Positions 6,956 to 14,269 of a stretch of DNA of 64,000 nt are shown piece after piece (the first letter of the stretch is position 1; the number at the start of each line of letters is the position of its first letter). Position numbers and translations under genes: made by a program. Origin of the DNA: a virus; IMG/VR virus record IMGVR_UViG_3300037132_000149, positions 1-64,000 of that record. The stretch is one strand, 5' to 3'. A model generated the notes under the pieces. It was not told the DNA's origin and searched no databases. It worked only from the letters and a program-made list of their open reading frames with translations.

Positions 6956-7204
6956 ATGAAAACCTTGCTCCTGATCGGCGCGCTTGAGTGCGCCCTCTGG
7001 TTTACCGGCATCGCCCTGGGATTCGAGGCGGGGCAAAAGCATCCGGCGCACGTTTACTCGGTCTACGGCCGCGATGGGCTGTTGCTCGACACCTCCACGG
7101 GCCGGCTCTGCGTGCCCGCCGGATGGGTTGCCCCGGCCTATGGCGACGTGCCCGAAGGTTACACGGCCCTCGCGCCCGCCGGCGTGCTCCCATGCCCGCG
7201 GTAA
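6956..7204 (+). CDS. Small exported or membrane-anchored protein (82 aa)
   Basis: The N-terminus MKTLLLIGALECALWFTGIA is a hydrophobic stretch preceded by one Lys, so a signal anchor or signal peptide. The rest (HVYSVYGRDGLLLDTSTGRL) is short and β-like with two Cys. Starts three bases after the winged-helix gene. Function unknown. Confidence 0.55.
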   Translation: MKTLLLIGALECALWFTGIALGFEAGQKHPAHVYSVYGRDGLLLDTSTGRLCVPAGWVAPAYGDVPEGYTALAPAGVLPCPR

Positions 7205-7452
7205 GCGGCAGGCTCGGCCGCCTGCTGGCCCGGCGCACGGCCCGGGTTCGCGTCTGCGCTGTCTGCGGCCGCAAAATCCCCGCCAATGAAACCATCGAAC
7301 TGCTCGATCCCCGGCCTTGCTCGAACTGCGGAAGCCGGCTGCGCCAGTGGGACCGCCAGCCGCCGGGCATCTTTGAGACGGCTCGCGCCTGCTGGGATCT
7401 GCTCTCCTGGTGGTGGTGGTGCCGGGTCGCGGCGCCCGGACCAAAGCCGTAG
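7192..7452 (+). CDS. Small zinc-ribbon protein (86 aa)
   Basis: The ATG at 7192 overlaps the previous gene by 13 bases. VCAVCGRKIPANETIELLD then PCSNCGSRLRQW gives two CxxC knuckles about 20 residues apart, a classic zinc ribbon. The C-terminus carries LLSWWWWCR, a Trp cluster. It ends the first early gene block before a 505-bp gap. Possible role in binding nucleic acid or host RNA polymerase (inference). Confidence 0.6.
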   Translation: MPAVSGRLGRLLARRTARVRVCAVCGRKIPANETIELLDPRPCSNCGSRLRQWDRQPPGIFETARACWDLLSWWWWCRVAAPGPKP

Positions 7453-7470
7453 CTGGGCGAGTTTTTCATC

Positions 7471-7650
7471 TTTCCCACAGGCTTTTTGCACAGGAAAGTC
7501 ACAGCGGTGGAAAACTATAGGCGCGACCCCACACTCCGTGCCTGTTTTCCTTTTTCCCACATCGCAATCCACAGAATCATCCACAGGTTGGCAACCATGT
7601 ATGATGCTCGCGCGTCGCAACTTAGCCTTTCCGTCCACAGCTTCCACAGG
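7471..7650 (+). promoter_or_regulatory. Cluster of DnaA-box-like sequences
   Basis: TTTCCCACA (7471-7479), TTTCCCACA (7553-7561), CAATCCACA (7565-7573), TCATCCACA (7577-7585), CCGTCCACA (7631-7639) and GCTTCCACA (7640-7648) lie in one orientation. TCATCCACA and TTTCCCACA differ by one base from the loose DnaA consensus TTWTNCACA; the others are weaker. Clustering suggests initiator binding or an origin, but it could be another factor's operator. Confidence 0.4.
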
Positions 7651-7764
7651 CCCTACGGGTACTACGGGTTTGTTTTATCTCTTTACTCTCCCTAACAACC
7701 CCCGTCGCGGCTGCGGGGGCCGTGCCTCGCCAGGTTCCTGCATCTCGCAGGCCACACTTTGCGC

Positions 7765-7793
7765 TTGACATCCCAGCCGAACGCCGTTACTTT
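7765..7793 (+). promoter_or_regulatory. Possible promoter of the GroEL operon
   Basis: A perfect TTGACA at 7765-7770 is followed after 17 bases by TACTTT (7788-7793), a poor -10 (3/6). It is about 165 bases before the next gene. No CIRCE-type inverted repeat was seen, so heat regulation by HrcA is not indicated. Confidence 0.3.
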
Positions 7794-7957
7794 TCTCGTG
7801 ATCCACTTACAAGCTGCCGCGCGGCTCCTGCCGCCGAAAGCCCAATTGAAAGGCTGCTGCTCATGCACCTGCTGCTGCTCGTCCCACGTTCTGCGCGCTT
7901 TTGCCGCGGCCTCTCACTGTTCGACCCCCACCCCCAATCCAACGTAAGGAGCTCCCT

Positions 7958-8305
7958 ATGAGAAACGGAATTTTCACGTTCGCTGGCTGCCTCGTCCTCA
8001 CCGTCGCGCTCGTCGCCGCGCAGGCGCCACCAACGCCACCGCCAGCGGCGCCACCTGCGGCCCCGGCGGCAGCGCCGCAACCAGCCGAGCCTCCCGGCCC
8101 TGCCCCGCAGCTCACCAGCACAGAAGCCCTCGAGGTCGAGAACCTCACCCTCAAAATGCAACTGCTCAACGGCCAGTTTAACGAACTCCTCGCGCAGATT
8201 AACGGCGAGCATCCTGGCTGGCAGTTCCATCCTGAGCTCAACCGCTTCGTGTACGTCACCCCCCAGCCGGTTCCGGCGCCCGCGGCGAAGGAGCCCAGGA
8301 AGTAA
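7958..8305 (+). CDS. Exported Pro/Ala-rich small protein
   Basis: Starts at ATG 7958 with an AAGGAG ribosome-binding site. Residues 1-21 (MRNGIFTFAGCLVLTVALVA) are a signal peptide with a likely cut after AQA. Residues 22-48 are Pro/Ala-rich, and 53-80 form a short Leu-rich coiled coil (TSTEALEVENLTLKMQLLNG). The stop overlaps the GroEL start (TAATG). An envelope role such as a spanin-like or adhesin-tether protein is possible but unproven. Confidence 0.6.
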   Translation: MRNGIFTFAGCLVLTVALVAAQAPPTPPPAAPPAAPAAAPQPAEPPGPAPQLTSTEALEVENLTLKMQLLNGQFNELLAQINGEHPGWQFHPELNRFVYVTPQPVPAPAAKEPRK

Positions 8306-10059
8306 TGCCCAGACAAATCAAGCACGAAGACGACTGCCGGCAGACGATTCTGCGCGGCATGGACGCGGTCGCCGACCTGGTCGGCTCAACCCTCGGCCCG
8401 CGCGGCCACACGGTCATCATCGGCCAGCCCATCGGCCCGGCCAAGGTCACCAAGGACGGCGTCACCGTGGCCGAGGGCGTCTCGGTTCCCGATCCCTGGG
8501 AGAACGAGGGCGCCAAGCTGATCCAGCAGGCGGCAAGAAAAACCAACACCGAGGCCGGCGACGGCACCACCGCGGCGACCATCCTCACCCGCGCGCTCTA
8601 CCGCGAGGGTATCCGGCAGGTCACTGCCGGGGCCGACTCTCAAGCCCTGGAGCGGGGCATGCGCCTGGCCGTCACCCGCGTCGTCGAGGAGCTCGGGAAG
8701 ATCGCGACGCCCGTGGCCCAGGAAGACCTGGCAACGCTCGAGGCCGTCGCAACCGTCGCGGCCAACGGCGACAAGGAGATGGGCTCAGAGATCGCAAAGG
8801 CCGTGCACCACGCCGGTCTCGAGGGCAATTACACGCTCGATCCGTCGCTGACCTCGAAGACCACTTTCGAGATCGCCAAGGGCTTGCAATTCCAGCGCGG
8901 CCTCGACAAGTGGCCACAGTTCATGAACGACCAGCGGGGCATGGCCATCTTCGGCGCCTGCAACATCTTCATCACCGACATGCACCTGATCGAAGTCGAG
9001 CAGGCCGCGGCGCTGCTGCGCAAATACTCTTCGTTCGGCGGCATGGTGCCGCTCTTGATCATCTGCGAAGACGTGAGCCAGGGCGCGCTCCAGGTGCTGT
9101 CGGCAAACAACGGCCGCAGCGTCAACGTATGCCCGGTGCGCGCTCCCGGCTCCGGGCTTGAGAAGAAGGAAATCCTCCAGGACATCGCCATCCTGACCGG
9201 CTCGACGGCCGTCATGATTGCGCGCGGCGACAAGATCGAGAGCGTCGACAAAGACCACTTCGGCTCGGCCGACCGCGTTCTGGTCACGCCCGTCCGCACC
9301 ACCATCGTCGGCGGCCACGGTCAGGCCGAGCGCGTTGAACTGCGCAAGGACGAACTCAGGGCCAGGATCAAAGACGCCGAGACTCCCGAGTACGGCCGGG
9401 CGCAGCTCGAGCGGCGGCTGGCCATGATCTCGGCCAAGATCGCCATCATCAAACTCGGCGCCGGCGTCAACTCCAAACTGCTCGAAAAGCGTGACCGCGC
9501 CGAGGACTCGCTCAACGCGACCCTGGGCGCGCTCAAGGAGGGCATCGTCCCCGGCGGCGGCGTGGCGCTGATTCGTACGCTGCCAGGCCTGGGCGAACTG
9601 ATCCAGACCATGGCCGGCGACGAGAAGATCGGCGCGCAGGTAGTCGCCTCGGCCCTCACCGTGCCGCTGGCCACGCTCGCCAAAAACGCCGGCGCCAAAC
9701 CTGATGTCGTCGTCCAGCAGGTGATCGAAATGCCCCTGGCCAAGCGTCTCGAATTTGACGACGCACTGGCCCAGGCAAAGCCCGGCATGGCCGAACCGGA
9801 CGGCGACGTTTACCCGCAGGGTACCGGACGGCTTGACTTTTCCGGCTTGGGCTACAACGCGGCCAGGGACTGCTACGAGCACCTGCCGGCCGCCGGCATC
9901 ATCGATCCGGCCAAGGTGGTGCGGCTCGCGCTCGAGAACGCAGTCGAGCTTTCAGGCTTGCTCATCACCGCCTCGGGCGGCGTCGTCGAGGTGCCGGATC
10001 CAGCGCAGCTCGCGGCGATGGTTGCAGCCCGCCAGGCTGCCCAGGGAGGCCGTCCATGA
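8305..10059 (+). CDS. groEL: Phage-encoded GroEL-like chaperonin (group I)
   Basis: A 584-residue Hsp60. Nucleotide-site motifs are intact: STLGPRG (28-34), KVTKDGVTVAEG (47-58), GDGTTAAT (85-92), EDSLNAT and the VPGGGVAL segment. It is longer than the usual 545 residues because of an extra segment near 495-515 (KPGMAEPDGDVYPQGTG) and lacks the Gly-Gly-Met tail of host GroEL. It would fold proteins in an ATP-dependent ring; likely clients are the large virion proteins. No GroES lies next to it, so it must use host GroES or act alone, as reported for some phage chaperonins. It is translationally coupled to its neighbours. Confidence 0.95.
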   Translation: MPRQIKHEDDCRQTILRGMDAVADLVGSTLGPRGHTVIIGQPIGPAKVTKDGVTVAEGVSVPDPWENEGAKLIQQAARKTNTEAGDGTTAATILTRALYREGIRQVTAGADSQALERGMRLAVTRVVEELGKIATPVAQEDLATLEAVATVAANGDKEMGSEIAKAVHHAGLEGNYTLDPSLTSKTTFEIAKGLQFQRGLDKWPQFMNDQRGMAIFGACNIFITDMHLIEVEQAAALLRKYSSFGGMVPLLIICEDVSQGALQVLSANNGRSVNVCPVRAPGSGLEKKEILQDIAILTGSTAVMIARGDKIESVDKDHFGSADRVLVTPVRTTIVGGHGQAERVELRKDELRARIKDAETPEYGRAQLERRLAMISAKIAIIKLGAGVNSKLLEKRDRAEDSLNATLGALKEGIVPGGGVALIRTLPGLGELIQTMAGDEKIGAQVVASALTVPLATLAKNAGAKPDVVVQQVIEMPLAKRLEFDDALAQAKPGMAEPDGDVYPQGTGRLDFSGLGYNAARDCYEHLPAAGIIDPAKVVRLALENAVELSGLLITASGGVVEVPDPAQLAAMVAARQAAQGGRP

Positions 10060-10415
10060 CCCAGGTCATCAGCAAACTCATCGAGACGGACCTGCGCGAC
10101 CTCGACGTGCAGTGCGCCAAGCCCGGGGACCGGCCCGTGGTTGAGCCCGGCCGGCATCGCGCAGCTCTTGCGGCCAAACGCCTGCGGCTGCTGGGTCCAC
10201 GGCTTGCCGGCGAGATCATTCGCATCAAGGAGGGCATGGGCTTCGGCTTCATCCGGCCCGACGGCGGGTTGCCTGAGCACTACGTGCACGTCAGCGCCCT
10301 CGTCGATCGCAGCCTCTGGAAGGAAGGCCAGCGCGTAACCTTTGTGCCTGGGCCACCGTCTGGCGGCCGCAAGGCTCCGCCGGCGCTGGCTGTCGAGGCG
10401 GAGGAGGCACCGTGA
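10056..10415 (+). CDS. Cold-shock-domain protein
   Basis: Residues 50-95 (GEIIRIKEGMGFGFIRPDGG, then EHYVHVSALVDRSLWKEGQR) are a cold-shock domain; GFGFIRP is the RNP1 motif and YVHVSAL matches RNP2 (VFVHxSA). It would bind single-stranded RNA or DNA, perhaps as an RNA chaperone. The first 48 residues are an unrelated charged extension. ATGA overlap with groEL and with the next gene places it in a chaperonin/RNA-chaperone unit. Confidence 0.75.
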   Translation: MTQVISKLIETDLRDLDVQCAKPGDRPVVEPGRHRAALAAKRLRLLGPRLAGEIIRIKEGMGFGFIRPDGGLPEHYVHVSALVDRSLWKEGQRVTFVPGPPSGGRKAPPALAVEAEEAP

Positions 10416-10645
10416 AAATTACTATCGAGAGCACCTCACAGATCGTCACCATCGTCCAGGGCGTCGCTGAAATAACCGCTCGGGTTTGGGAGGGACAGAC
10501 CGAGAGCGGCATCAAGGTCGCCTGCCTGATTCCCAGGATTATGGCAAGTCGAGCCGACGACCTTACCCAGTTTGACGCCGAGCTCAAAGAGCAGCGGGCT
10601 CCGACAGCGGAACTCGATGCCTTTCCGCTGCGCATGATCATCTAG
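10412..10645 (+). CDS. Small conserved phage hypothetical protein (77 aa)
   Basis: Overlaps the cold-shock gene (GTGA/ATG). MKITIESTSQIVTIVQGVAE then ARVWEGQTESGIKVACLIPR is a compact β-rich sequence of a kind I recall from phage early regions; no function is known to me. It ends with TAG in a short sequence that is repeated after the next gene. Confidence 0.55.
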   Translation: MKITIESTSQIVTIVQGVAEITARVWEGQTESGIKVACLIPRIMASRADDLTQFDAELKEQRAPTAELDAFPLRMII

Positions 10646-10669
10646 GGGGACAGTATGCCCATATTTTTC
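10641..10669. repeat. Left flanking repeat of the 24-bp-array gene
   Basis: Twenty-nine bases matching 11688-11716 at 23 positions, beginning with TCTAGGGGG in both. This copy contains ATG and four codons (MPIFF) ending in TAG; the right copy is the live start MPMLF of the next gene. The array gene therefore sits between an abortive and a real copy of the same gene start. Confidence 0.6.
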
Positions 10670-10709
10670 TAGGAGAATTATAGCCTTGACTACCCTGAAA
10701 GGAATCGAG

Positions 10710-11699
10710 ATGACCAAGGATGAATTAATCACAAAATTGCAGAAGATGTTAAAGCTGACCCGCGACCAGCTTTCATGGCTGACCCGCGACCAGCTTTCAT
10801 GGCTGACCCGCGACCAGCTTTCATGGCTGACCCGCGACCAGCTTTCAGGGCTGACCCGCGACCAGCTTTCAGGGCTGACCCGCGACCAGCTTTCATGGCT
10901 GACCAGCGACCAGCTTTCATGGCTGACCAGCGACCAGCTTTCAGGGCTGACCCGCTACCAGCTTTCAGGGCTGACCAGCGACCAGCTTTCAGGGCTGACC
11001 AGCGACCAGCTTTCAGGGCTGACCCGCTACCAGCTTTCAGGGCTGACCAGCGACCAGCTTTCAGGGCTGACCAGCGACCAGCTTTCATGGCTGACCCGCT
11101 ACCAGCTTTCATGGCTGACCCGCGACCAGCTTTCATGGCTGACCCGCGACCAGCTTTCATGGCTGACCCGCGACCAGCTTTCAGGGCTGACCCGCGACCA
11201 GCTTTCATGGCTGACCCGCGACCAGCTTTCATGGCTGACCAGCGACCAGCTTTCAGGGCTGACCAGCGACCAGCTTTCAGGGCTGACCCGCGACCAGCTT
11301 TCAGGGCTGACCCGCTACCAGCTTTCAGGGCTGACCAGCGACCAGCTTTCAGGGCTGACCCGCGACCAGCTTTCAGGGCTGACCAGCGACCAGCTTTCAT
11401 GGCTGACCCGCTACCAGCTTTCAGGGCTGACCCGCGACCAGCTTTCAGGGCTGACCAGCGACCAGCTTTCATGGCTGACCCGCTACCAGCTTTCAGGGCT
11501 GACCCGCTACCAGCTTTCAGGGCTGACCCGCGACCAGCTTTCAGGGCTGACCCGCTACCAGCTTTCATGGCTGACCAGCGACCAGCTTTCAGGGCTGACC
11601 CGCGACCAGCTTTCAGGGCTGACCAGCGACCAGCTTTCAGGGCTGACCGATGAAACTCTGGAAGCCATCATCGAGACCTTAGGAAATTCTAGGGGGTAA
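10710..11699 (+). CDS. Tandem octapeptide-repeat protein (37 x LT[RS][DY]QLS[WG])
   Basis: ATG 10710 has an AAAGGA ribosome-binding site; a TTG 24 bases earlier is less likely. A 15-residue helical leader (MTKDELITKLQKMLK) is followed by 37 unbroken 8-residue repeats and a cap LTDETLEAIIETLGNSRG. Leu1, Thr2, Gln5, Leu6 and Ser7 never vary; position 3 is Arg or Ser, 4 Asp or Tyr and 8 Trp or Gly. The leader and cap show the same LT-x-[DE]-x-L pattern in non-repetitive form, so the repeat probably grew from a natural helix. I recognise no family. The regular Leu spacing predicts a solenoid or extended helical rod; binding to a repetitive partner is possible. Nothing indicates export or membrane insertion. 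Confidence 0.75.
   Translation: MTKDELITKLQKMLKLTRDQLSWLTRDQLSWLTRDQLSWLTRDQLSGLTRDQLSGLTRDQLSWLTSDQLSWLTSDQLSGLTRYQLSGLTSDQLSGLTSDQLSGLTRYQLSGLTSDQLSGLTSDQLSWLTRYQLSWLTRDQLSWLTRDQLSWLTRDQLSGLTRDQLSWLTRDQLSWLTSDQLSGLTSDQLSGLTRDQLSGLTRYQLSGLTSDQLSGLTRDQLSGLTSDQLSWLTRYQLSGLTRDQLSGLTSDQLSWLTRYQLSGLTRYQLSGLTRDQLSGLTRYQLSWLTSDQLSGLTRDQLSGLTSDQLSGLTDETLEAIIETLGNSRG
10755..11642 (+). repeat. 37 perfect-length tandem copies of a 24-bp unit
   Basis: The unit is CTGACC, CGC or AGC, GAC or TAC, CAGCTTTCA, TGG or GGG. All 37 copies are exactly 24 bp and only three bases vary, all changing the protein: C/A in codon 3, G/T in codon 4, T/G in codon 8. There is no synonymous difference. Counting codons 3-4, there are 16 Arg-Asp, 13 Ser-Asp, 8 Arg-Tyr and no Ser-Tyr; codon 8 is Trp 14 times and Gly 23 times. 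Several reading frames on both strands are open through the array as a by-product. Confidence 0.97.
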
Positions 11700-11716
11700 G
11701 GATGCCTATGTTGTTC
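11688..11716. repeat. Right flanking repeat of the 24-bp-array gene
   Basis: Partner of 10641-10669 (23/29 identical). It spans the end of the array gene and the start of the 11702 gene. Confidence 0.6.
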
Positions 11717-11941
11717 AGACAACCCGGCGGAATCGTTGAACTCTCCGACCGCGGCGAGTGGCTCCGAATCACCCGCGAGGTGCCCATGGCCAATGCGATG
11801 GCGCCCTTTGCCGCCTCTGAGCGTGCGCGCCTGCTGCCACACTGGCAGCGCATCGGCCGGCGGATCCGCGTGGCAACGCTTGCCGCGGCCCTGCTGTTCT
11901 TTATTTTGGGCCTGGCCCTGATGATGTGGGTGACGCCATGA
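11702..11941 (+). CDS. Small single-pass membrane protein (79 aa)
   Basis: Starts MPMLFRQPGGIVELSDRGEW. The C-terminal 25 residues (VATLAAALLFFILGLALMMW) form one transmembrane helix preceded by Arg-rich sequence, so the N-terminus should stay in the cytoplasm. The stop overlaps the next start (ATGA). Function unknown; a membrane anchor or lysis/exclusion role is possible. Confidence 0.6.
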   Translation: MPMLFRQPGGIVELSDRGEWLRITREVPMANAMAPFAASERARLLPHWQRIGRRIRVATLAAALLFFILGLALMMWVTP

Positions 11942-12486
11942 CGAACCAGATCGACGAGGCCGCGGCCATCAGAGACGCCGCGACCATGGGCATTACCGAC
12001 CTGATGGCCAAACACCGGATCGGCTACGGCCGGGCGCTCAAATTGCAGCGCGCCGCCGGCGAACAGTCTGACGCAGCCGAGGCGGCGGCGCTGCCCGACC
12101 TGCGCAGTGCGTTTGACCGCGACGAACCAACTGCGACAGAAACAGGCTCGAACGAGGAGCGGCCAGACGCCGGAGCACCGATCGAGCCAAGCGGCGACAT
12201 CCGTTTGGCGGCCGCCGCTGCGATCGTTAAGAACGGGCAACCGTTCACGATCTCCCTCAATGTTCCCGAAGAAAGGCTCGAGGACCTGGTTCACGGGTTG
12301 GCCCGGGAGGAGGCAATCGCAGCTCTGCTACGGCTCAATCCAGACGAGACCGGCCGACTGCTCAGTTTTATTCTCCAGGCGCGGCTCGACCGCATGCTGT
12401 TTGGCCCGCCAGAGGCCGAGATGGCCAGTCTGGGCGAGCGGCTCCTACGGATGCGCGCGCCAGGCCCTGGCCTGGCCGCTCAGTAA
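11938..12486 (+). CDS. Hypothetical protein (182 aa) with helix-turn-helix-like N-terminus
   Basis: The ATG at 11938 overlaps the previous stop. Residues 10-45 (RDAATMGITDLMAKHRIGYG then RALKLQRAAG) look like a helix-turn-helix with a resolvase-like LMAKHRIGYGRALKL pattern. A disordered acidic linker follows, then a helical C-terminal half (PEERLEDLVHGLAREEAIAA). It may be a DNA-binding protein of the replication/recombination region, given the DUF2303-like genes next to it. No precise family is claimed. Confidence 0.55.
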   Translation: MTNQIDEAAAIRDAATMGITDLMAKHRIGYGRALKLQRAAGEQSDAAEAAALPDLRSAFDRDEPTATETGSNEERPDAGAPIEPSGDIRLAAAAAIVKNGQPFTISLNVPEERLEDLVHGLAREEAIAALLRLNPDETGRLLSFILQARLDRMLFGPPEAEMASLGERLLRMRAPGPGLAAQ

Positions 12487-12513
12487 CCCGACGCGCTGGG
12501 AGGCGCGACTAAG

Positions 12514-12897
12514 ATGGCTGACACCAAACTCGAACCCGTCAATCTTGGGTCCATCGCGCGCGGCGCGCTGATGAAACTCTTCGAGGTGGAGATCCAGAAG
12601 ATCGCCGCCAACATCGCCGACCGCTCGACTCCGGCCACGGCCAAGCGCGAGATCACCCTCAAAATCGAGTTCAAGCCCGACACCGACCGGCGCTCGATCG
12701 ACGTCACCACCTCCGCCGGCTGCCGGCTCGCCTCGGTCGAAGCGCACGCCAGCCGCCTTTACACCGGCAAAGGCGTCGACGGCCAGATGTACCTTTTCGA
12801 CGAGGATCCGCGCCAGGAGATGCTGTTCGCGCCCCCGGCCGAAGACCCGAACATGCTCCAGTTCCCCACCGGCACCGCCGGCGGGAACGGCAGCTAA
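12514..12897 (+). CDS. Conserved phage protein upstream of the DUF2303-like gene (127 aa)
   Basis: MADTKLEPVNLGSIARGALM, a helix, then KREITLKIEFKPDTDRRSID and a β-rich region ending in LFDEDPRQEMLFAPP. I recall this arrangement (LEPxNL start, ITLxIxFKP centre, DPRQ end) from phage genes that accompany DUF2303; the role is unknown. The spacing (27 bp after the previous gene, 46 before the next) fits one operon. Confidence 0.6.
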   Translation: MADTKLEPVNLGSIARGALMKLFEVEIQKIAANIADRSTPATAKREITLKIEFKPDTDRRSIDVTTSAGCRLASVEAHASRLYTGKGVDGQMYLFDEDPRQEMLFAPPAEDPNMLQFPTGTAGGNGS

Positions 12898-12943
12898 ACC
12901 GCAACCGTCAACCCACTCAGGCGCTTCCGGAGGAGCGCATGCC

Positions 12944-13729
12944 ATGGATGCAGAAACTGTCGATAAAATTGCGGCGCTGGCGAAGCAGGCCACCGACCGC
13001 GTTGAGCTGACCACCGCGCTGGCGCTGCCCTACGACGGCGCAAGCGTGAACTATCTTTTCAAAACCAACGTCACCGAGTACGGCATCGAGCTGGGCGACC
13101 GGGTTGCGCCGTTGCGGCCGCAGGCCCTGCAGGTCGAAACCCTGACCGGCTTCATCGACGCGGTAAGGGGCGGCGTCGCCGGAGACATCACAAAGGGCCG
13201 CGTCGTGCACGTCGAGGATCCCTTTACCGTCAAGGTTCTTGACGCCGAGCCCGACACCTTTGGCGTGCGCAACCTGCGCCTGGTCGCGAAGTTCAAGCCC
13301 ACGGGTCAGTTCGAGTTCGAGACCTACACACCCGGCGAGAAGTTCATTATCGCTTTGCGCACCTGCTTCCTTTTCACCGAGGGCGACGACTCTCTCTGGA
13401 TGCTCAAACTCGCCTCAAACTTGAAGGCCGGCGAGACTGTGCACGCCCAGGACGACGGCGTCAACCAGACGGTCACCATGAAACTCAACCAGGTCGAGTC
13501 GGTCGACGTTCCGGTAAAGCCCGAGATCGTGCTCTGCCCAATCCGCACCTTCGCCGAGGTCGCGCCGGCGATCGAGCGCTTTCTGCTGCGGCTCAAGCCG
13601 GCGGCGAGCCAGCTCCCACTGATTGCCTTGTTCCCGCTCGGGGGCACCAAGTGGAAGGGCGACACGATGCTCGCGATCAAGCACTACCTCGCCAAGCACC
13701 TGCCAGAGAACTCGACCATTCTGGCTTGA
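12944..13729 (+). CDS. DUF2303-like (YfdQ-like) phage protein
   Basis: A 261-residue protein with the layout of DUF2303/YfdQ: an early TLTGFIDAVR segment, a central VRNLRLVAKFKPTG...ALRTCFLFTE region and a C-terminal VKPEIVLCPIRTFAEVAPAI, then FLLRLK and ALFPLGGTKWKGDTMLAIKH. DUF2303 proteins are common in temperate phages near recombination genes; their activity is not known. The match is from remembered pattern, not a search. GGAG ribosome-binding site at 12929. Confidence 0.6.
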   Translation: MDAETVDKIAALAKQATDRVELTTALALPYDGASVNYLFKTNVTEYGIELGDRVAPLRPQALQVETLTGFIDAVRGGVAGDITKGRVVHVEDPFTVKVLDAEPDTFGVRNLRLVAKFKPTGQFEFETYTPGEKFIIALRTCFLFTEGDDSLWMLKLASNLKAGETVHAQDDGVNQTVTMKLNQVESVDVPVKPEIVLCPIRTFAEVAPAIERFLLRLKPAASQLPLIALFPLGGTKWKGDTMLAIKHYLAKHLPENSTILA

Positions 13730-13792
13730 AACCGGAGGGGCCCCCGACGAAAAACGGTCGCCCCTCCAACACCTCGCACACCGGAGGCACCC

Positions 13793-14257
13793 ATGCCAAT
13801 TTTCCGCACCAGACAGATGCGCGTCCTGGCCGAGCGTAACCAGCCCGGCGCCTGGCCCAGGATTCACGAGATGCTGCACGTCACAGGCAGCAAAATGGGC
13901 TCCTACGCCCACTCGGCCGACGGCGTCGTCACCATCACCACGGTTGACGGCGTGGTGCGCGCCCATCCCGGCGACTGGATTGTGAAAGACCAGACCGGCA
14001 CCATCTACGTGCACACCCCCGACAACTTCGCGGCGACGTTTGAGGCGCCGCCAGACGAGGGCAGCCGGATGGCCACGCTCGACCGCGATCAAAAGGTCGG
14101 TCTTGCCGGCCAGCGGCCGGGCGAGCTCTTCACCGTTGAATCGTCGGAGATGCTCGAGGGTCGACGCTTCTATCGGCTCCGCGAGATCCCGGGCGGCCTC
14201 TTCCTGCGCGAGTCGCTCGAGTCAACGCCCTCATCGGCGCCGCCAGCAAACCAGTAA
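13793..14257 (+). CDS. Phage hypothetical protein, 'PGDWIVKD' family
   Basis: Residues 45-90 read VTITTVDGVVRAHPGDWIVK then IYVHTPDNFAATFEAP. The PGDWI...PD.F..T.E pattern recurs in small phage proteins of unknown function (often about 100 residues), which predict a β-barrel-like fold. A disordered tail follows. The adjacent downstream gene carries the same pattern, so the two are paralogous in this segment. Confidence 0.6.
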   Translation: MPIFRTRQMRVLAERNQPGAWPRIHEMLHVTGSKMGSYAHSADGVVTITTVDGVVRAHPGDWIVKDQTGTIYVHTPDNFAATFEAPPDEGSRMATLDRDQKVGLAGQRPGELFTVESSEMLEGRRFYRLREIPGGLFLRESLESTPSSAPPANQ

Positions 14258-14269
14258 GAGGATGCCGCC

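Larger units (their letters stand above)
7453..7957. other. 505-bp intergenic region, candidate origin and control region
   Basis: No convincing gene: a 69-codon frame at 7486-7695 has poor composition and no ribosome-binding site. The segment holds six same-orientation CCACA(G) repeats (7471-7650), a direct repeat CTACGGGTA/CTACGGGTT near 7652, a pyrimidine-rich AT-richer patch at 7670-7697, a GC hairpin (CCCCCG 7699-7704 with CGGGGG 7714-7719) and a possible promoter at 7765. It is the only long non-coding stretch in the window. Confidence 0.6.

Noticed and set aside
7486-7695. 69-codon frame in the intergenic region
   Set aside because: No ribosome-binding site, unusual composition (Ser/His/Tyr-rich) and it crosses the DnaA-like repeats.
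7958-8310. CIRCE heat-shock operator before groEL
   Set aside because: No TTAGCACTC/GAGTGCTAA inverted repeat was seen in the upstream region.
10755-11642. Possible CRISPR array
   Set aside because: The units are directly adjacent with no spacers and are coding.
10775-11653. Long open frames on both strands across the 24-bp array (for example ADPRPAF repeats on the plus strand and KAGRGSA repeats on the minus strand)
   Set aside because: A repeat length divisible by three with no stop in a unit leaves every such frame open. Only the LT[RS][DY]QLS frame has a ribosome-binding site and non-repetitive leader and cap.
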